17,198 bases of DNA from Chlamydia trachomatis (GCA_945861315.1 CAMAUB010000009.1:1-17198); one strand, 5' to 3'; positions 1-7,519 are shown, counted from the stretch's first letter. A program made the numbers and translations. The notes: generated by a model from the letters alone, not told the origin.

Positions 1-228
1 ATCCTACATAATGCTTCATTGGTTGCTCCTTGTTTTGGCACTTTAGATGCCGGGTTAATTTGAAGGACTATCATGTCACTTCTTAAATCAAGAGCAACCT
101 TTTTTTGCCAATGAGGCTTTTGGACCTCAAGCGCGATTACCTAATGTTATTAAGGTTTAGGTGGAAGGGTGACAAATAACTCATTCTAAATATAAGGTCT
201 GATAATATATGTTATGTTGTTATTAAAT
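1..228. other. Gene-poor left edge with decayed coding traces
   Basis: No gene with a credible start and full length is visible here. Two opposed open stretches exist. On the minus strand an open frame runs from about 140 off the left edge (roughly 46 codons, containing ALDLRSDMIVLQINPASK) but follows several stop codons and has no plausible start. On the plus strand a frame open from base 1 stops at about 61-63, and another frame reads FEGLSCHFLNQEQPF and stops near 160. Either could be the remnant of a larger gene whose body lies outside the window. I do not recognise the family. Confidence 0.3.
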
Positions 229-363
229 TCATATGGATAAGAGCGGTATCCCATTCCAACTCCAGGAAGAATCATCTGGACGGCTTGTGCTGCCATAGGT
301 ATATGACTCGGCGAGCAGAGGCAATCCCAAAAGCAGAACCAATGCAATAAGTGTTTTTTTCAT
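229..363 (-). CDS. Short signal-peptide ORF, possibly a decayed secreted protein
   Basis: A 44-codon minus-strand frame starts at ATG 363 and begins MKKTLIALVLLLGLPLLAES, a textbook Sec signal peptide: two lysines, a leucine-rich core and a small-residue cleavage site at A-E. Only about 24 residues follow, too few for a usual mature protein. From about residue 23, the frame shifted by one reads AQAVQMILPGVGMGYRSYPY, which looks more protein-like than the annotated frame (Trp/Ser-rich tail) and stops near 190. This suggests a frameshifted remnant of a secreted or outer-membrane protein rather than a genuine small peptide. The Shine-Dalgarno is weak (TAGG five bases before ATG). No family is assigned. 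Confidence 0.35.
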   Translation of the reverse strand: MKKTLIALVLLLGLPLLAESYTYGSTSRPDDSSWSWNGIPLLSI

Positions 364-521
364 ACAAGCCTACATAAAAAAGAGATAAATCTTATAAGTA
401 ATTGATGTTTTTTTTAAATAAAAGTTATTATTTAAGCACCTGAACTCTCTAATAAAATGAGAGTAGCAACTGAAAAGTATTTAAAACATTTGCTGAAAAT
501 GTTTGTTGTAGATATCCTCTT

Positions 522-527
522 TATAAT
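522..527 (+). promoter_or_regulatory. Candidate -10 box for the 564 gene
   Basis: A perfect TATAAT lies 36 bases before the start codon at 564, in AT-rich DNA with no gene. The -35 is not clear: TTGTTG at 503-508 is only 13 bases away. Upstream, ACTCTC (444-449) and GAGAGT (459-464) form a small inverted repeat of unknown meaning. Confidence 0.35.
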
Positions 528-563
528 TTCTATAAAAACACAACCCTTAAGGAAAATAACATC

Positions 564-953
564 ATGGCAGTACCTTTATCAGACGTAGTTTTTAATCCAT
601 TTGAATATGCACACACAAAACCAAAGGGTGCTGTAGAGATCACAGACGAAGTTATTGCCTATTTTAGTGCGAACCTTCAAAAGTGCATGAGGAGCGAGTA
701 CGTAGAACATGATACCACTGTAGTTACACTATCTCCTTCTCCAGAAGGGGCGATCATTTTTGTTGTTAAGGATGGACGTCCCAACTTTGCAGAACATATT
801 GAAAAGGTTATAAAAACTTGTGGAAAAATTTTTGAAAACGGAGGCGCATTTGGTATGCCAAAAAATATTGCTAGGATATTTAGAAGCGACCAAGAGGGCT
901 TTCAAGTTACAGTAACACTTTCTGCAAAAAGATTAATATCACAGCTTCTTTAG
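564..953 (+). CDS. Hypothetical cytosolic protein, 129 aa
   Basis: I do not recognise this protein. It begins at an ATG preceded by AAGGAAAA (about 551-558), a good ribosome binding site. There is no signal peptide or membrane segment. The composition suggests a compact alpha/beta fold: a helix around residues 27-45 (VIAYFSANLQKC), a strand-rich part with TTVVTLSP and AIIFVVKDG (about 51-71), a helix at about 75-92, and a final strand (QVTVTLSAK). Cys41 and Cys86 are its only cysteines. It stands alone: the next gene is over 200 bases downstream and has its own ribosome binding site. Length, start and codon use look like a genuine gene, but the function cannot be inferred. Confidence 0.7.
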   Translation: MAVPLSDVVFNPFEYAHTKPKGAVEITDEVIAYFSANLQKCMRSEYVEHDTTVVTLSPSPEGAIIFVVKDGRPNFAEHIEKVIKTCGKIFENGGAFGMPKNIARIFRSDQEGFQVTVTLSAKRLISQLL

Positions 954-1166
954 CTTAATGGACGATCAGAGCTACACTCATTTTTTAATAAAAGTTTGAT
1001 TTGATTTTTGGGATAGCTCTTTATTTTATTAGATTTCTTTCGAAATCAGCTAAAGCTTATTTTCACTACCTGCTTAATTTAAGCAGTTTAAAAAAAGTTC
1101 TTTCAAAAAAACATTCATGTGTTAAAAAGAAGGAGAATCTTATTTAATTAAAAGGAAGGTTAGAAA

Positions 1167-1373
1167 ATGAAAATACTTGATGTCATTGCTCGGATCTTGG
1201 TATTGATCGGGGGCATCACCTGGGGAACTGTCGGATTTTTTAATTGGAATATAATTGATTTCTTTTTTGGAAGAACAACTGTTGAAACAATTATCTATGA
1301 CATCGTTGGTGTAAGTGCGATTTGGCTCATCATTAGATGTAAATTTTTGTGTGCGACAAGCTGTAAAAAGTAA
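1167..1373 (+). CDS. DUF378 (YuzA-like) small membrane protein, copy 1
   Basis: A 68-residue protein of the DUF378 family, whose members are tiny inner-membrane proteins of unknown function. The family pattern is visible: LDVIARILVLIGGITWGTVG, then a WN-I-DFFFG turn, then YDIVGVSAIWLII, giving two membrane helices (about residues 5-25 and 40-57). Usual family members have a GGxNWG core; here it is GGITWG. The tail is short, basic and Cys-containing (RCKFLCATSCKK). AAGGAAGG lies just before the ATG. The next gene starts 16 bases downstream and is a duplicate, so the two are surely co-transcribed. Function unknown. Confidence 0.85.
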   Translation: MKILDVIARILVLIGGITWGTVGFFNWNIIDFFFGRTTVETIIYDIVGVSAIWLIIRCKFLCATSCKK

Positions 1374-1388
1374 AAAAGGTAGGTATAC

Positions 1389-1595
1389 ATGAGGGTATTA
1401 GATGTCATTGCTTGGATATTTGTAATAATTGGGGGTATCACCTGGGGAACTGTCGGATTTTTCGACTGGAATCTCATTGATTTCTTCCTTACGGGTACAC
1501 ATGTTGATATGATCGTTTATGATATTATTGGCGTGTCAGCTATATGGCTGATTATTAGAGTAAAAAAAATCTGTTGCAAGAAGCCTTGCAAGTAA
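1389..1595 (+). CDS. DUF378 (YuzA-like) small membrane protein, copy 2
   Basis: Second 68-residue DUF378 protein, a tandem duplicate of the gene before it: by my alignment 43 of the first 59 residues are identical, and most differences are conservative (I/V, L/I, D/E). Differences cluster in the short loop between the two membrane helices (FGRTTVETI versus LTGTHVDMI) and in the tail, which is again Lys/Cys-rich (VKKICCKKPCK). The core GGITWGTVGFF is identical in both. A strong hairpin lies 14 bases past its stop, closing the pair. Both copies keep intact frames, so both are probably used. The Cys/Lys tails could face the cytoplasm, but this is inference. Confidence 0.85.
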   Translation: MRVLDVIAWIFVIIGGITWGTVGFFDWNLIDFFLTGTHVDMIVYDIIGVSAIWLIIRVKKICCKKPCK

Positions 1596-1608
1596 TACTA
1601 ATGTTCAA

Positions 1609-1632
1609 TGAGCTCCCCTTTTGGGGAGCTCA
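1609..1632 (+). terminator. Hairpin after the DUF378 pair
   Basis: TGAGCTCCCC and GGGGAGCTCA form a perfect 10-bp GC-rich stem with a TTTT loop. It sits 14 bases after the second DUF378 stop codon and 40 bases before the next gene. No T-run follows (CAATCCCTTG), so it may be a weak or factor-dependent terminator or an mRNA 3'-end stabiliser. Confidence 0.6.
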
Positions 1633-1671
1633 CAATCCCTTGATTAACGCTAAGAAGGGAGTCTTTTTGTT

Positions 1672-2382
1672 ATGTTGTTAATTATCTGTTGTTTTTTTCA
1701 GTCCCTGTTTGCTCATCCCCAAAAAGCGCAGCCAGAGGTCAATACTACGTTTAATGATCGTATCAAACCAAAGCTTGTGCGTCTTGTACAAACCATTGAG
1801 AATGCTTACAAATCATGTGACGATATGATTGGTGAGCAGATTACTCAGTATGAACACGCTCTACAAGCCGCTGACTTGGCTTGGAAGTCACAAGCGGATC
1901 AGTCAAGTCTTATTATTGCAGCTCTTTTGCATGATATTGGAAGAATTATTAACCCAGAGTCAAAAAATCCACAGCAAGAAAGCTATAACTATCTCTCTTC
2001 TCTTTGGGGAGAAGCAGTAGCTAGGCCTGCTGGTAACCTGATTAAAGCTAAGCGTTTTTTACTTGCGGTTGACGCCGGCTATGCTGTCCATCTCAGTCAA
2101 GCTTCTGTGCAAAGGCTTGTTGAACAGGGGGGCGCATATGCACAAGATTCATCGGATTACATCTCATTTAAAAAAGAGCCCTACTTTGAAGAGTCGATTA
2201 ATCTAAGGCTTTGGGATGATTGCTCTAAGGACACAACACGCTCAACACGCACTTTTCAAGATTATCAGGAGATTCTTGTTGATGTCTCTTATAAACACCT
2301 TCGGGGACAATTCAACGATGACCAAATCGATGAAGCCATCACACTCATTCGAAGGCTGGACCAAAGCTTAAAAAACCTCTAA
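1672..2382 (+). CDS. PhnZ-like HD-domain protein with leader peptide and altered metal site
   Basis: An HD-domain protein of 236 residues. It most resembles the 'phosphonate degradation associated HDIG' group that includes the di-iron oxygenase PhnZ: EHALQAADLA (61-70), AALLHDIG with H87-D88 (83-90), AKRFLLAVDAGY (126-137), LSQASVQRL, QGG and LRLWDDCSK (178-186). Seen against my memory of the family, two further histidine ligands are absent: the HE motif is Q102-E103 and the His of LHVxAKRY is Leu123. Known members are about 180-190 residues and cytosolic. This one adds a hydrophobic start (MLLIICCFFQSLFA) that resembles a signal peptide. AAGGGA lies 11 bases before the ATG. No phosphonate genes are nearby. 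It could be a pseudoenzyme or a mononuclear phosphohydrolase. Its stop overlaps that of convergent metQ. Confidence 0.75.
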   Translation: MLLIICCFFQSLFAHPQKAQPEVNTTFNDRIKPKLVRLVQTIENAYKSCDDMIGEQITQYEHALQAADLAWKSQADQSSLIIAALLHDIGRIINPESKNPQQESYNYLSSLWGEAVARPAGNLIKAKRFLLAVDAGYAVHLSQASVQRLVEQGGAYAQDSSDYISFKKEPYFEESINLRLWDDCSKDTTRSTRTFQDYQEILVDVSYKHLRGQFNDDQIDEAITLIRRLDQSLKNL

Positions 2383-3152
2383 AAAGCGGGCTGTATAGCC
2401 CCTTCATACCTAGATATAATGAATGCCTTGACAGCCGCAGAGTTCATCTGTTTTTTTAGAGCAATAATCTCTTCTCGCTTCTCATCCCCTTTACGAATGG
2501 CAATAATATTTGCATAAGGAGAATTAGTGTCTTCACTTGCAATAGCTTGTGCAGGATTTAAGTGACCTTGCAGAGCAAAATTGACTGGTATCACAGCAAG
2601 AGTCACATCTTTTAGTGTGCGGGGTAAGAATGGAGCATCAATTTCTTCGAGCTTTAATTTCTTTGGGTTGTCAGCAATATCAAGCGGCGTTGCATAACTC
2701 CCCTTTGCTATCGGGTGCAATGTAATCAATCCAACATCAGCAAGAAGATTGAGAGCCCGTGCTTCATTTATTGGATCACTTGGAATAGCAATAAGACTAC
2801 CATCTTTCACATCGTTTAGAGATTTAACCTTTTGTGAGTAGATTCCAAGAGGTTCGATGTGCACTTTGGTAAGTTCTTCAATCTCATATCCAAAGCGATT
2901 CACTTGATCATCAAGAAATGGACGGTGTTGAAAAAAGTTTGCATCGACTTGCTTTTCAGCTAGCAAGCGGTTAGGGATTGTGTAGTCATCCACTTCAATG
3001 ATTTTTAATCTGATGCCCTCTTTTTTTAGTTCGGGTTCAATCACTTTGAGGATTTCTGCATGAGGCAGAGGCGTTGCAGCAACTTTAAGAGTTTTTCCAG
3101 AAGGGGTGCATCCAACTAAGAGGATCGTAAAAAAAAGGAGCAATTGTTTCAT
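2379..3152 (-). CDS. metQ: Methionine ABC importer, substrate-binding lipoprotein MetQ
   Basis: MetQ captures methionine outside the inner membrane and hands it to the MetI-MetN transporter. The 257-residue length is usual for NlpA/MetQ proteins. It opens with a lipoprotein signal ending in the lipobox LVGC, so Cys15 should carry the lipid anchor. Family features follow: LKVAATPLPHAEIL (about 22-35), then VDDYTIPNRLLAEKQVDANF and FFQHRPFLDD, and the central SLIAIPSDPINEARAL segment. The gene is last in metN-metI-metQ: its ATG overlaps the metI stop by one base (TAATG), implying translational coupling. No T-box or S-box leader is visible. It ends tail-to-tail with the HD-domain gene, sharing bases of both stop codons. 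Confidence 0.93.
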   Translation of the reverse strand: MKQLLLFFTILLVGCTPSGKTLKVAATPLPHAEILKVIEPELKKEGIRLKIIEVDDYTIPNRLLAEKQVDANFFQHRPFLDDQVNRFGYEIEELTKVHIEPLGIYSQKVKSLNDVKDGSLIAIPSDPINEARALNLLADVGLITLHPIAKGSYATPLDIADNPKKLKLEEIDAPFLPRTLKDVTLAVIPVNFALQGHLNPAQAIASEDTNSPYANIIAIRKGDEKREEIIALKKQMNSAAVKAFIISRYEGAIQPAF

Positions 3153-3820
3153 TATAGACCTCGTTTACGCTTAATTTTATAAGCAATCCCTTGGCCAACC
3201 CACTGGACAATCTCAACTAAGAGAAGAAGAAGAATGAGTGTGATAAGCATTAAAAAACCATTAAACCTTTGGTAGCCATACTGAATAGCAATTTTTCCAA
3301 GGCCTCCACCACCAACTAGTCCTGCCATTGCACTGTAGCCGATTAGGTTAACAAGAGTGAGTGTCAGTCCGCGGATTAAGGCAGGCAGAGCTTCAGGAAG
3401 AAGGACTTTTCGAACAATTTGTCCTTGAGAAGAGCCCATGACTAAAGCGGCTTCAATCACATTGCGATCCACAGCTTGTAGAGCTGACTCTACTATGCGC
3501 GCAAAAAATGGTGCCGCCGCAATCGTTAGAGGGACAATGGCAGCTGTTGTTCCAATGCTTGTTCCCACAATTAGGCGAGTAAAAGGAAAAATAGCCACAA
3601 TCAAAATGGCAAATGGAATTGAACGTCCAATGTTGACGATAACTCCAAGAACGGAGTGAAGAGTGACGCTTGGAGCTAATCCTTCTTTGCCAGAAGTTGA
3701 GAGGTAGATGCCAATTGGAAGGCCGATAATTAGGGCAAAAAATCCCGAGACAAAGACCATATAGAGCGTATTGAGTAGTTCAATTGGAATTAGACGAATG
3801 GCAAGTTCTATATTATTCAT
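3152..3820 (-). CDS. metI: Methionine ABC importer, permease MetI
   Basis: Inner-membrane permease of the methionine importer, 222 residues (family about 217), with roughly five hydrophobic segments. The cytoplasmic EAA loop that docks on the ATPase is clear at about 123-150: EAALVMGSSQGQIVRKVLLP followed by EALPALIRG. Other family hallmarks are NIGRSIPFAILIVAIFPFTR (63-82), TAAIVPLTIAAAPFFARI (92-109) and the late GYSAMAGLVGGGGLG. The start ATG overlaps the metN stop in an ATGA, and its own stop overlaps metQ by one base. The three genes are therefore one tightly coupled operon. For an intracellular organism this is a likely route for scavenging host methionine or small peptides' products; that last point is inference. 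Confidence 0.93.
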   Translation of the reverse strand: MNNIELAIRLIPIELLNTLYMVFVSGFFALIIGLPIGIYLSTSGKEGLAPSVTLHSVLGVIVNIGRSIPFAILIVAIFPFTRLIVGTSIGTTAAIVPLTIAAAPFFARIVESALQAVDRNVIEAALVMGSSQGQIVRKVLLPEALPALIRGLTLTLVNLIGYSAMAGLVGGGGLGKIAIQYGYQRFNGFLMLITLILLLLLVEIVQWVGQGIAYKIKRKRGL

Positions 3821-4815
3821 GAAACCACCTCCACAATCACTTTTAGCTCTTCTAAAAAGGCGCGGGCACGCTCTCTATCTTCGCTCTGCCCACTCAGCTC
3901 GATAAGAAGGCTTCCGATTCTTCCTTCTTGAAGCATGTCGATAGCTCCGAGCAAAATATTCACATCAACAGGAAATGTTTTTGCTAGTTGAGAGATCACA
4001 GCTTTTTCGGCTAGCCCCTCAATAAAGCAAAGGCGCAGAAGTTCTGTGTTTTCTCTTTTTAGAAATAAATGATCAGGAATATCATGGACAATATTCTGCA
4101 AAAAACGACGCGTTGTTGGATGCTTTGGTCTAGCAAAGAGATTGAGAACACTCCCCTCTTCTACAATTGTACCCTCATCAAGGACAGCAACATGAGTACA
4201 AATTTTCTTAATCACTCCCATTTCATGAGTGATCAGGAGAATGGTTAAACCAAGTTCTTGATTTAATTTAGCCAGAAGTTCAAGAAGGGAGGATGTTGTT
4301 TCAGGATCTAAAGCTGAGGAGGGTTCATCGCAGAGCAAGACCTCTGGACTTGCCGCAAGCGCACGAGCAATAGCTACACGCTGTTTTTGCCCACCACTAA
4401 GTTGAGATGGATAAAGATCAGCACTCTTTTCTAGCCCAACGAGCCTAAGAAGCTCTCTACCCCGCTTCTCACATCGCCTTCCATCAATTTCAAGAGGGTA
4501 TAAAACATTTTCGAGAGCTGTTCGGCTAGCGAAGAGACTAAAATGTTGAAAGACCATACCGATTTTTTTGCGAGCAGAGCAAAGAGCTTTTTTCGTAAGA
4601 GATGAAATTTCCAGCCCAGCAATTGTCACACTTCCCTCTGTGAGAGATTGTAGCCCTGTCAAACAATGGATTAGTGTTGATTTCCCAGCACCACTGCGCC
4701 CAATAATCCCATAGATCTCCCCCCGTTTAACCGTTAATGAGATATTTGAAAGAGCGTCAGTGGTTTGAAACCGTTTTTTCAAATTTTTTACAACAACTAA
4801 ATCTTCACTTTCCAT
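3817..4815 (-). CDS. metN: Methionine ABC importer, ATPase MetN with NIL domain
   Basis: ATP-binding subunit driving methionine import. All nucleotide-binding motifs are intact: Walker A GRSGAGKST (39-47), Q-loop Q90, signature LSGGQKQR (139-146), Walker B VLLCDEP (159-165), D-loop SALD (167-170) and the H-loop in LLITHEMG. The C-terminal part, from about residue 255, is the NIL/ACT-like regulatory domain (FPVDVNILLGAIDMLQEGRI) that in known MetN proteins binds methionine and inhibits transport. The 332-residue length fits. The start at 4815 has no Shine-Dalgarno (CCCCC precedes ATG), and a TATAAT lies only eight bases upstream, so the message may be leaderless. No alternative start exists near the N-terminus, because the next Met comes after Walker A. 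Confidence 0.95.
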   Translation of the reverse strand: MESEDLVVVKNLKKRFQTTDALSNISLTVKRGEIYGIIGRSGAGKSTLIHCLTGLQSLTEGSVTIAGLEISSLTKKALCSARKKIGMVFQHFSLFASRTALENVLYPLEIDGRRCEKRGRELLRLVGLEKSADLYPSQLSGGQKQRVAIARALAASPEVLLCDEPSSALDPETTSSLLELLAKLNQELGLTILLITHEMGVIKKICTHVAVLDEGTIVEEGSVLNLFARPKHPTTRRFLQNIVHDIPDHLFLKRENTELLRLCFIEGLAEKAVISQLAKTFPVDVNILLGAIDMLQEGRIGSLLIELSGQSEDRERARAFLEELKVIVEVVS

Positions 4816-4823
4816 GGGGGAAA

Positions 4824-4829
4824 ATTATA
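4824..4829 (-). promoter_or_regulatory. -10 box of the metNIQ operon
   Basis: On the minus strand a perfect TATAAT ends eight bases before the metN ATG. With 17-bp spacing the -35 would be TTTCAA (4852-4847), a partial match. Transcription would start at or within a base or two of the ATG, giving a leaderless mRNA, which fits the absence of a ribosome binding site. Confidence 0.5.
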
Positions 4830-4837
4830 ACTGTTTC

Positions 4838-4866
4838 TTGACTATATTGAAATCATATTCTACCGT
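4838..4866 (+). promoter_or_regulatory. Candidate promoter for the aldolase gene
   Basis: TTGACT (4838-4843) is followed after 17 bases by TACCGT (4861-4866), a good -35 with a weak -10. An alternative -10 TATTCT (4856-4861) is too close. The -35 lies next to the inferred -35 of the divergent metN promoter, so the two promoters probably compete. Confidence 0.35.
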
Positions 4867-4893
4867 GTAGAAAACGATCGATAGGTGAAAGAA

Positions 4894-5964
4894 ATGACAA
4901 CACAAACAATGAATTCTACAGCGAAAATTGAAGAGCTTTTAGGCTCTGAGGCACAATCTCTTCTGAATCATAAATGTAAAGTCAACAAAGAGCGGCTCCA
5001 TCTGCCTGGTCCAGATTGGGTGAGTCGCACTTTTTCTGGATCAGATCGCAATTTACGTGTTCTAAGAAACCTTGAAGCACTCTATTCCCATGGTCGTTTG
5101 GCAAATACAGGTTATCTTTCCATTCTTCCAGTTGACCAAGGTGTGGAGCATTCAGCAGGAGCCTCTTTTGCTCCAAACCCCGACTTCTTTGATCCAGAAA
5201 ATATTGTTCAGCTAGCAATTGAAGGTGGATGTAATGCGGTTGCATCAACCTATGGCGTCCTCTCGATGGTAGCTAGAAAGTATGCTCATAAAATCCCCTT
5301 CATTCTTAAATTTAATCACAATCAGCTGCTCTCATACCCCAATACCTTTGATCAAATAATGTTCGCTTCAATCAAGCAAGCGTATGAGATGGGAGCTGTA
5401 GCTGTAGGCGCTACAATTTATTTTGGTTCGCCGGAGTGTTCAAAGGAACTTGTAGAAGTGACTAAAGCCTTTGCCCACGCTCATGACCTTGGAATGGCAA
5501 CAGTTCTTTGGTGCTACATGCGCAATCCAGCATTTATAATCGGAAATACAGATTACCATACAGCTGCCGACCTAACTGGGCAAGCTGACCACCTAGGTGC
5601 AACGATTGGAGCAGACATTCTTAAGCAGAAGCTTCCAACAAATAATGGTGGTTATAAGGCTCTGAAATTTGGGAAAACTCATGAAAAAGTTTACACAGAA
5701 CTCTCTTCTGACCACCCAATTGATCTTTGTCGCTACCAAGTCCTTAATGGCTATGCTGGGCGCGCCGGTACTATTAATTCTGGAGGAGCCTCTGGGAAAG
5801 ATGATTTTGCAGAGACAGCTAGAACAGCCGTGATCAATAAGCGAGCTGGTGGAATGGGACTGATTTTAGGTCGTAAAGCCTTCCAACGTCCTTTCAAAGA
5901 AGGAATTCAAATGGTTAATCTTGTGCAAGATATCTACTTGAGCAGTAAGATTACAGTGGCATAG
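4894..5964 (+). CDS. fbaB: Class I fructose-1,6-bisphosphate aldolase, DhnA/FbaB type
   Basis: Cleaves fructose-1,6-bisphosphate to dihydroxyacetone phosphate and glyceraldehyde-3-phosphate through a lysine Schiff base, the central step of glycolysis/gluconeogenesis. The 356 residues match E. coli FbaB (350) along their whole length: [20 protein letters not shown] (77-96), [18 protein letters not shown] (137-154), [14 protein letters not shown] (166-179), [20 protein letters not shown] (226-245), [16 protein letters not shown] and [20 protein letters not shown]. The Schiff-base lysine should be K244 or K246. I chose ATG 4894, with AGGTGA (4883-4888) five bases upstream. The in-frame GTG at 4885 would lie inside that ribosome binding site. 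Chlamydia also uses a DhnA-type aldolase, next to a xasA-like gene, as here. Confidence 0.95.
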   Translation: MTTQTMNSTAKIEELLGSEAQSLLNHKCKVNKERLHLPGPDWVSRTFSGSDRNLRVLRNLEALYSHGRLANTGYLSILPVDQGVEHSAGASFAPNPDFFDPENIVQLAIEGGCNAVASTYGVLSMVARKYAHKIPFILKFNHNQLLSYPNTFDQIMFASIKQAYEMGAVAVGATIYFGSPECSKELVEVTKAFAHAHDLGMATVLWCYMRNPAFIIGNTDYHTAADLTGQADHLGATIGADILKQKLPTNNGGYKALKFGKTHEKVYTELSSDHPIDLCRYQVLNGYAGRAGTINSGGASGKDDFAETARTAVINKRAGGMGLILGRKAFQRPFKEGIQMVNLVQDIYLSSKITVA

Positions 5965-5992
5965 TTTATTAACAATATGCTAAATTCCTGAT

Positions 5993-7453
5993 ATGCATGA
6001 TCCTGAAGTTGGGCACCTGCCTGGACATCAACGTTCTTTAAATGTTTTTGTTTTGGCGATGCTTTCGACGGCCGTTGTTATTAGCCTTAGAAATTTACCT
6101 TTAACGGCTGAATACGGCCTCTCCTCGATTTTTTATTATATCGTTGCAGCTATAGTCTTTATGATTCCCTACGCATTAGTCTCAGCTGAACTCGCTTCAG
6201 GTTGGCCTAAAGCGGGCGGTGTTTTTATTTGGGCTCGTGAAGCTTTGGGGGATCGGTGGGGCTTTTTTACTATCTGGATGCAGTGGTTTCACAATATGAC
6301 CTGGTATCCTGCAATGCTCGCCTTCATAGCTTCTGCCATTGCCTATGTTTTTGACCCAAGTCTTGCTACAAATAAAATTTATCTGCTAACTGTTATTTTA
6401 GTTGGTTTTTGGGGAATCACCTTTCTTAATTTTTTCGGAATCAAAACCTCTGCTTGGATGAGCACCATTTGTGTGATTATTGGCGCAATTTTGCCAGGTT
6501 TAATTTTAATTTGCCTCGGTGCTTGGTGGGTTATCACGGGTCGTCCTCTTTCAATTTCAGTTAGGCCTATAGACCTTCTGCCCGACTTTGATGTGTCAAG
6601 TTTTGTCTTCCTAGCTGGAATATTTTTAGCTCTTGCTGGACTTGAAGCGAATGCCAACTTGGCTCGAGAGGTTAAAAATCCACAGAAAAACTATCCGCGC
6701 GCCATCTTCGCTGCTGCAATTATTACCCTCTCTATTTTGATTTTAGGTTCGCTTGCAATTGCTATTGTGATTCCTCAGCAAGAAATTAGCCTAGTCTCAG
6801 GCCTTCTTGATGCTTTTAGATCCTTTTTTGCCATGTACAATCTTAGTTGGATGGTTCCTGTTATTGCAATTTTCACAGCTCTTGGAGCCCTTGGAGAGTT
6901 AAATGCTTGGGCGATTGCCGGAGTCAAGGGACTTTTTGTTACAACAGAGCACGGATGCCTTCCTCCCATTTTCCATAAACTAAATAAACACCATACACCT
7001 GTAAACCTTATGCTCTTCCAAGCGATTGTTGTGACCATCGCTGCTTTTGTTTTTCTCTTCCTTCCTAACATCAATATTTCGTACTGGATTCTCAATGCAT
7101 TGGCTGCACAAATGTACATTATTATGTATATCTTTTTACTCATTTCTGGGATTGTTCTGCGTTATAAGAAACCACATGTACATCGTACCTACAAAGTCCC
7201 CTTCGGTAATACAGGGATGTGGATTGCTGTAGTTGTAGGAGTATTAGCATCATTGTTTACGCTCGCCTTTAGCTTTGCCCCACCTGTTTTCCGCTTTATT
7301 GTTGAAAGCAACCTTGCCTATGAAATATTGCTGATTGGTGGCCTTGTTCTAAGTTGCCTCATCCCAATTGCCATCTACTCATTTAGAAAACCGCACTGGA
7401 AGCTTGAGATTCTCGATGCAATCAGAGATGATATTCATCACAGCACACATTAG
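5993..7453 (+). CDS. xasA: APC-family amino acid transporter, GadC/XasA-like
   Basis: A 486-residue inner-membrane amino acid exchanger of the APC superfamily with about 12 hydrophobic helices. It is closest to the glutamate:GABA antiporter (GadC/XasA) branch: SLRNLPLTAEYGLSSIFYYI (31-50), IPYALVSAELASGWPKAGGV (58-77), WAREALGDRWGF, WMQWFHNMTWYP, and FLALAGLEANANLAREVKNP (211-230), a variant of the conserved helix-6 binding region. The exact substrate cannot be read from the sequence. It starts 28 bases after the aldolase stop with no terminator between, so it is probably co-transcribed. The start has no good Shine-Dalgarno, suggesting coupling or low translation. The same aldolase-transporter order occurs in Chlamydia (dhnA-xasA) as I recall it. 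Confidence 0.88.
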   Translation: MHDPEVGHLPGHQRSLNVFVLAMLSTAVVISLRNLPLTAEYGLSSIFYYIVAAIVFMIPYALVSAELASGWPKAGGVFIWAREALGDRWGFFTIWMQWFHNMTWYPAMLAFIASAIAYVFDPSLATNKIYLLTVILVGFWGITFLNFFGIKTSAWMSTICVIIGAILPGLILICLGAWWVITGRPLSISVRPIDLLPDFDVSSFVFLAGIFLALAGLEANANLAREVKNPQKNYPRAIFAAAIITLSILILGSLAIAIVIPQQEISLVSGLLDAFRSFFAMYNLSWMVPVIAIFTALGALGELNAWAIAGVKGLFVTTEHGCLPPIFHKLNKHHTPVNLMLFQAIVVTIAAFVFLFLPNINISYWILNALAAQMYIIMYIFLLISGIVLRYKKPHVHRTYKVPFGNTGMWIAVVVGVLASLFTLAFSFAPPVFRFIVESNLAYEILLIGGLVLSCLIPIAIYSFRKPHWKLEILDAIRDDIHHSTH

Positions 7454-7490
7454 ATTTTTCTCGAAACTCCATGGTGGTTCTACAAATTTA

Positions 7491-7519
7491 TTGCATTATT
7501 TCTCAATTCATTTTATAAG
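7491..7519 (+). promoter_or_regulatory. Promoter of the Inc-like gene
   Basis: TTGCAT (7491-7496) and TATAAG (7514-7519) are separated by exactly 17 bases and lie 35 bases before the start codon at 7554. The predicted start site falls at about 7526, inside the inverted repeat at 7525-7540. Confidence 0.5.

Noticed and set aside
1..63. Plus-strand open fragment (ILHNASLVAPCFGTLDAGLI) resembling dCTP deaminase/dUTPase-like wording
   Set aside because: The resemblance (GTLDAG) is short, and the continuation needs a frameshift; no catalytic motif is visible.
968..1030. Possible terminator after the 564 gene (AGAGCTA ... TAGCTCT followed by TTATTTTATT)
   Set aside because: Only a 7-bp stem with a loop of nearly 40 bases; too weak to call.
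1070..1086. CTGCTTAA-T-TTAAGCAG inverted repeat
   Set aside because: No T-run follows on either strand and the stem is AT-rich; it may be chance in an AT-rich gap.
4885..4893. GTG start for the aldolase at 4885
   Set aside because: The GTG lies within AGGTGA, which is better read as the ribosome binding site for ATG 4894.
6379..7143. Minus-strand open frames inside the transporter gene
   Set aside because: They are antisense shadows of a well-conserved membrane protein and have no ribosome binding sites or recognisable domains.
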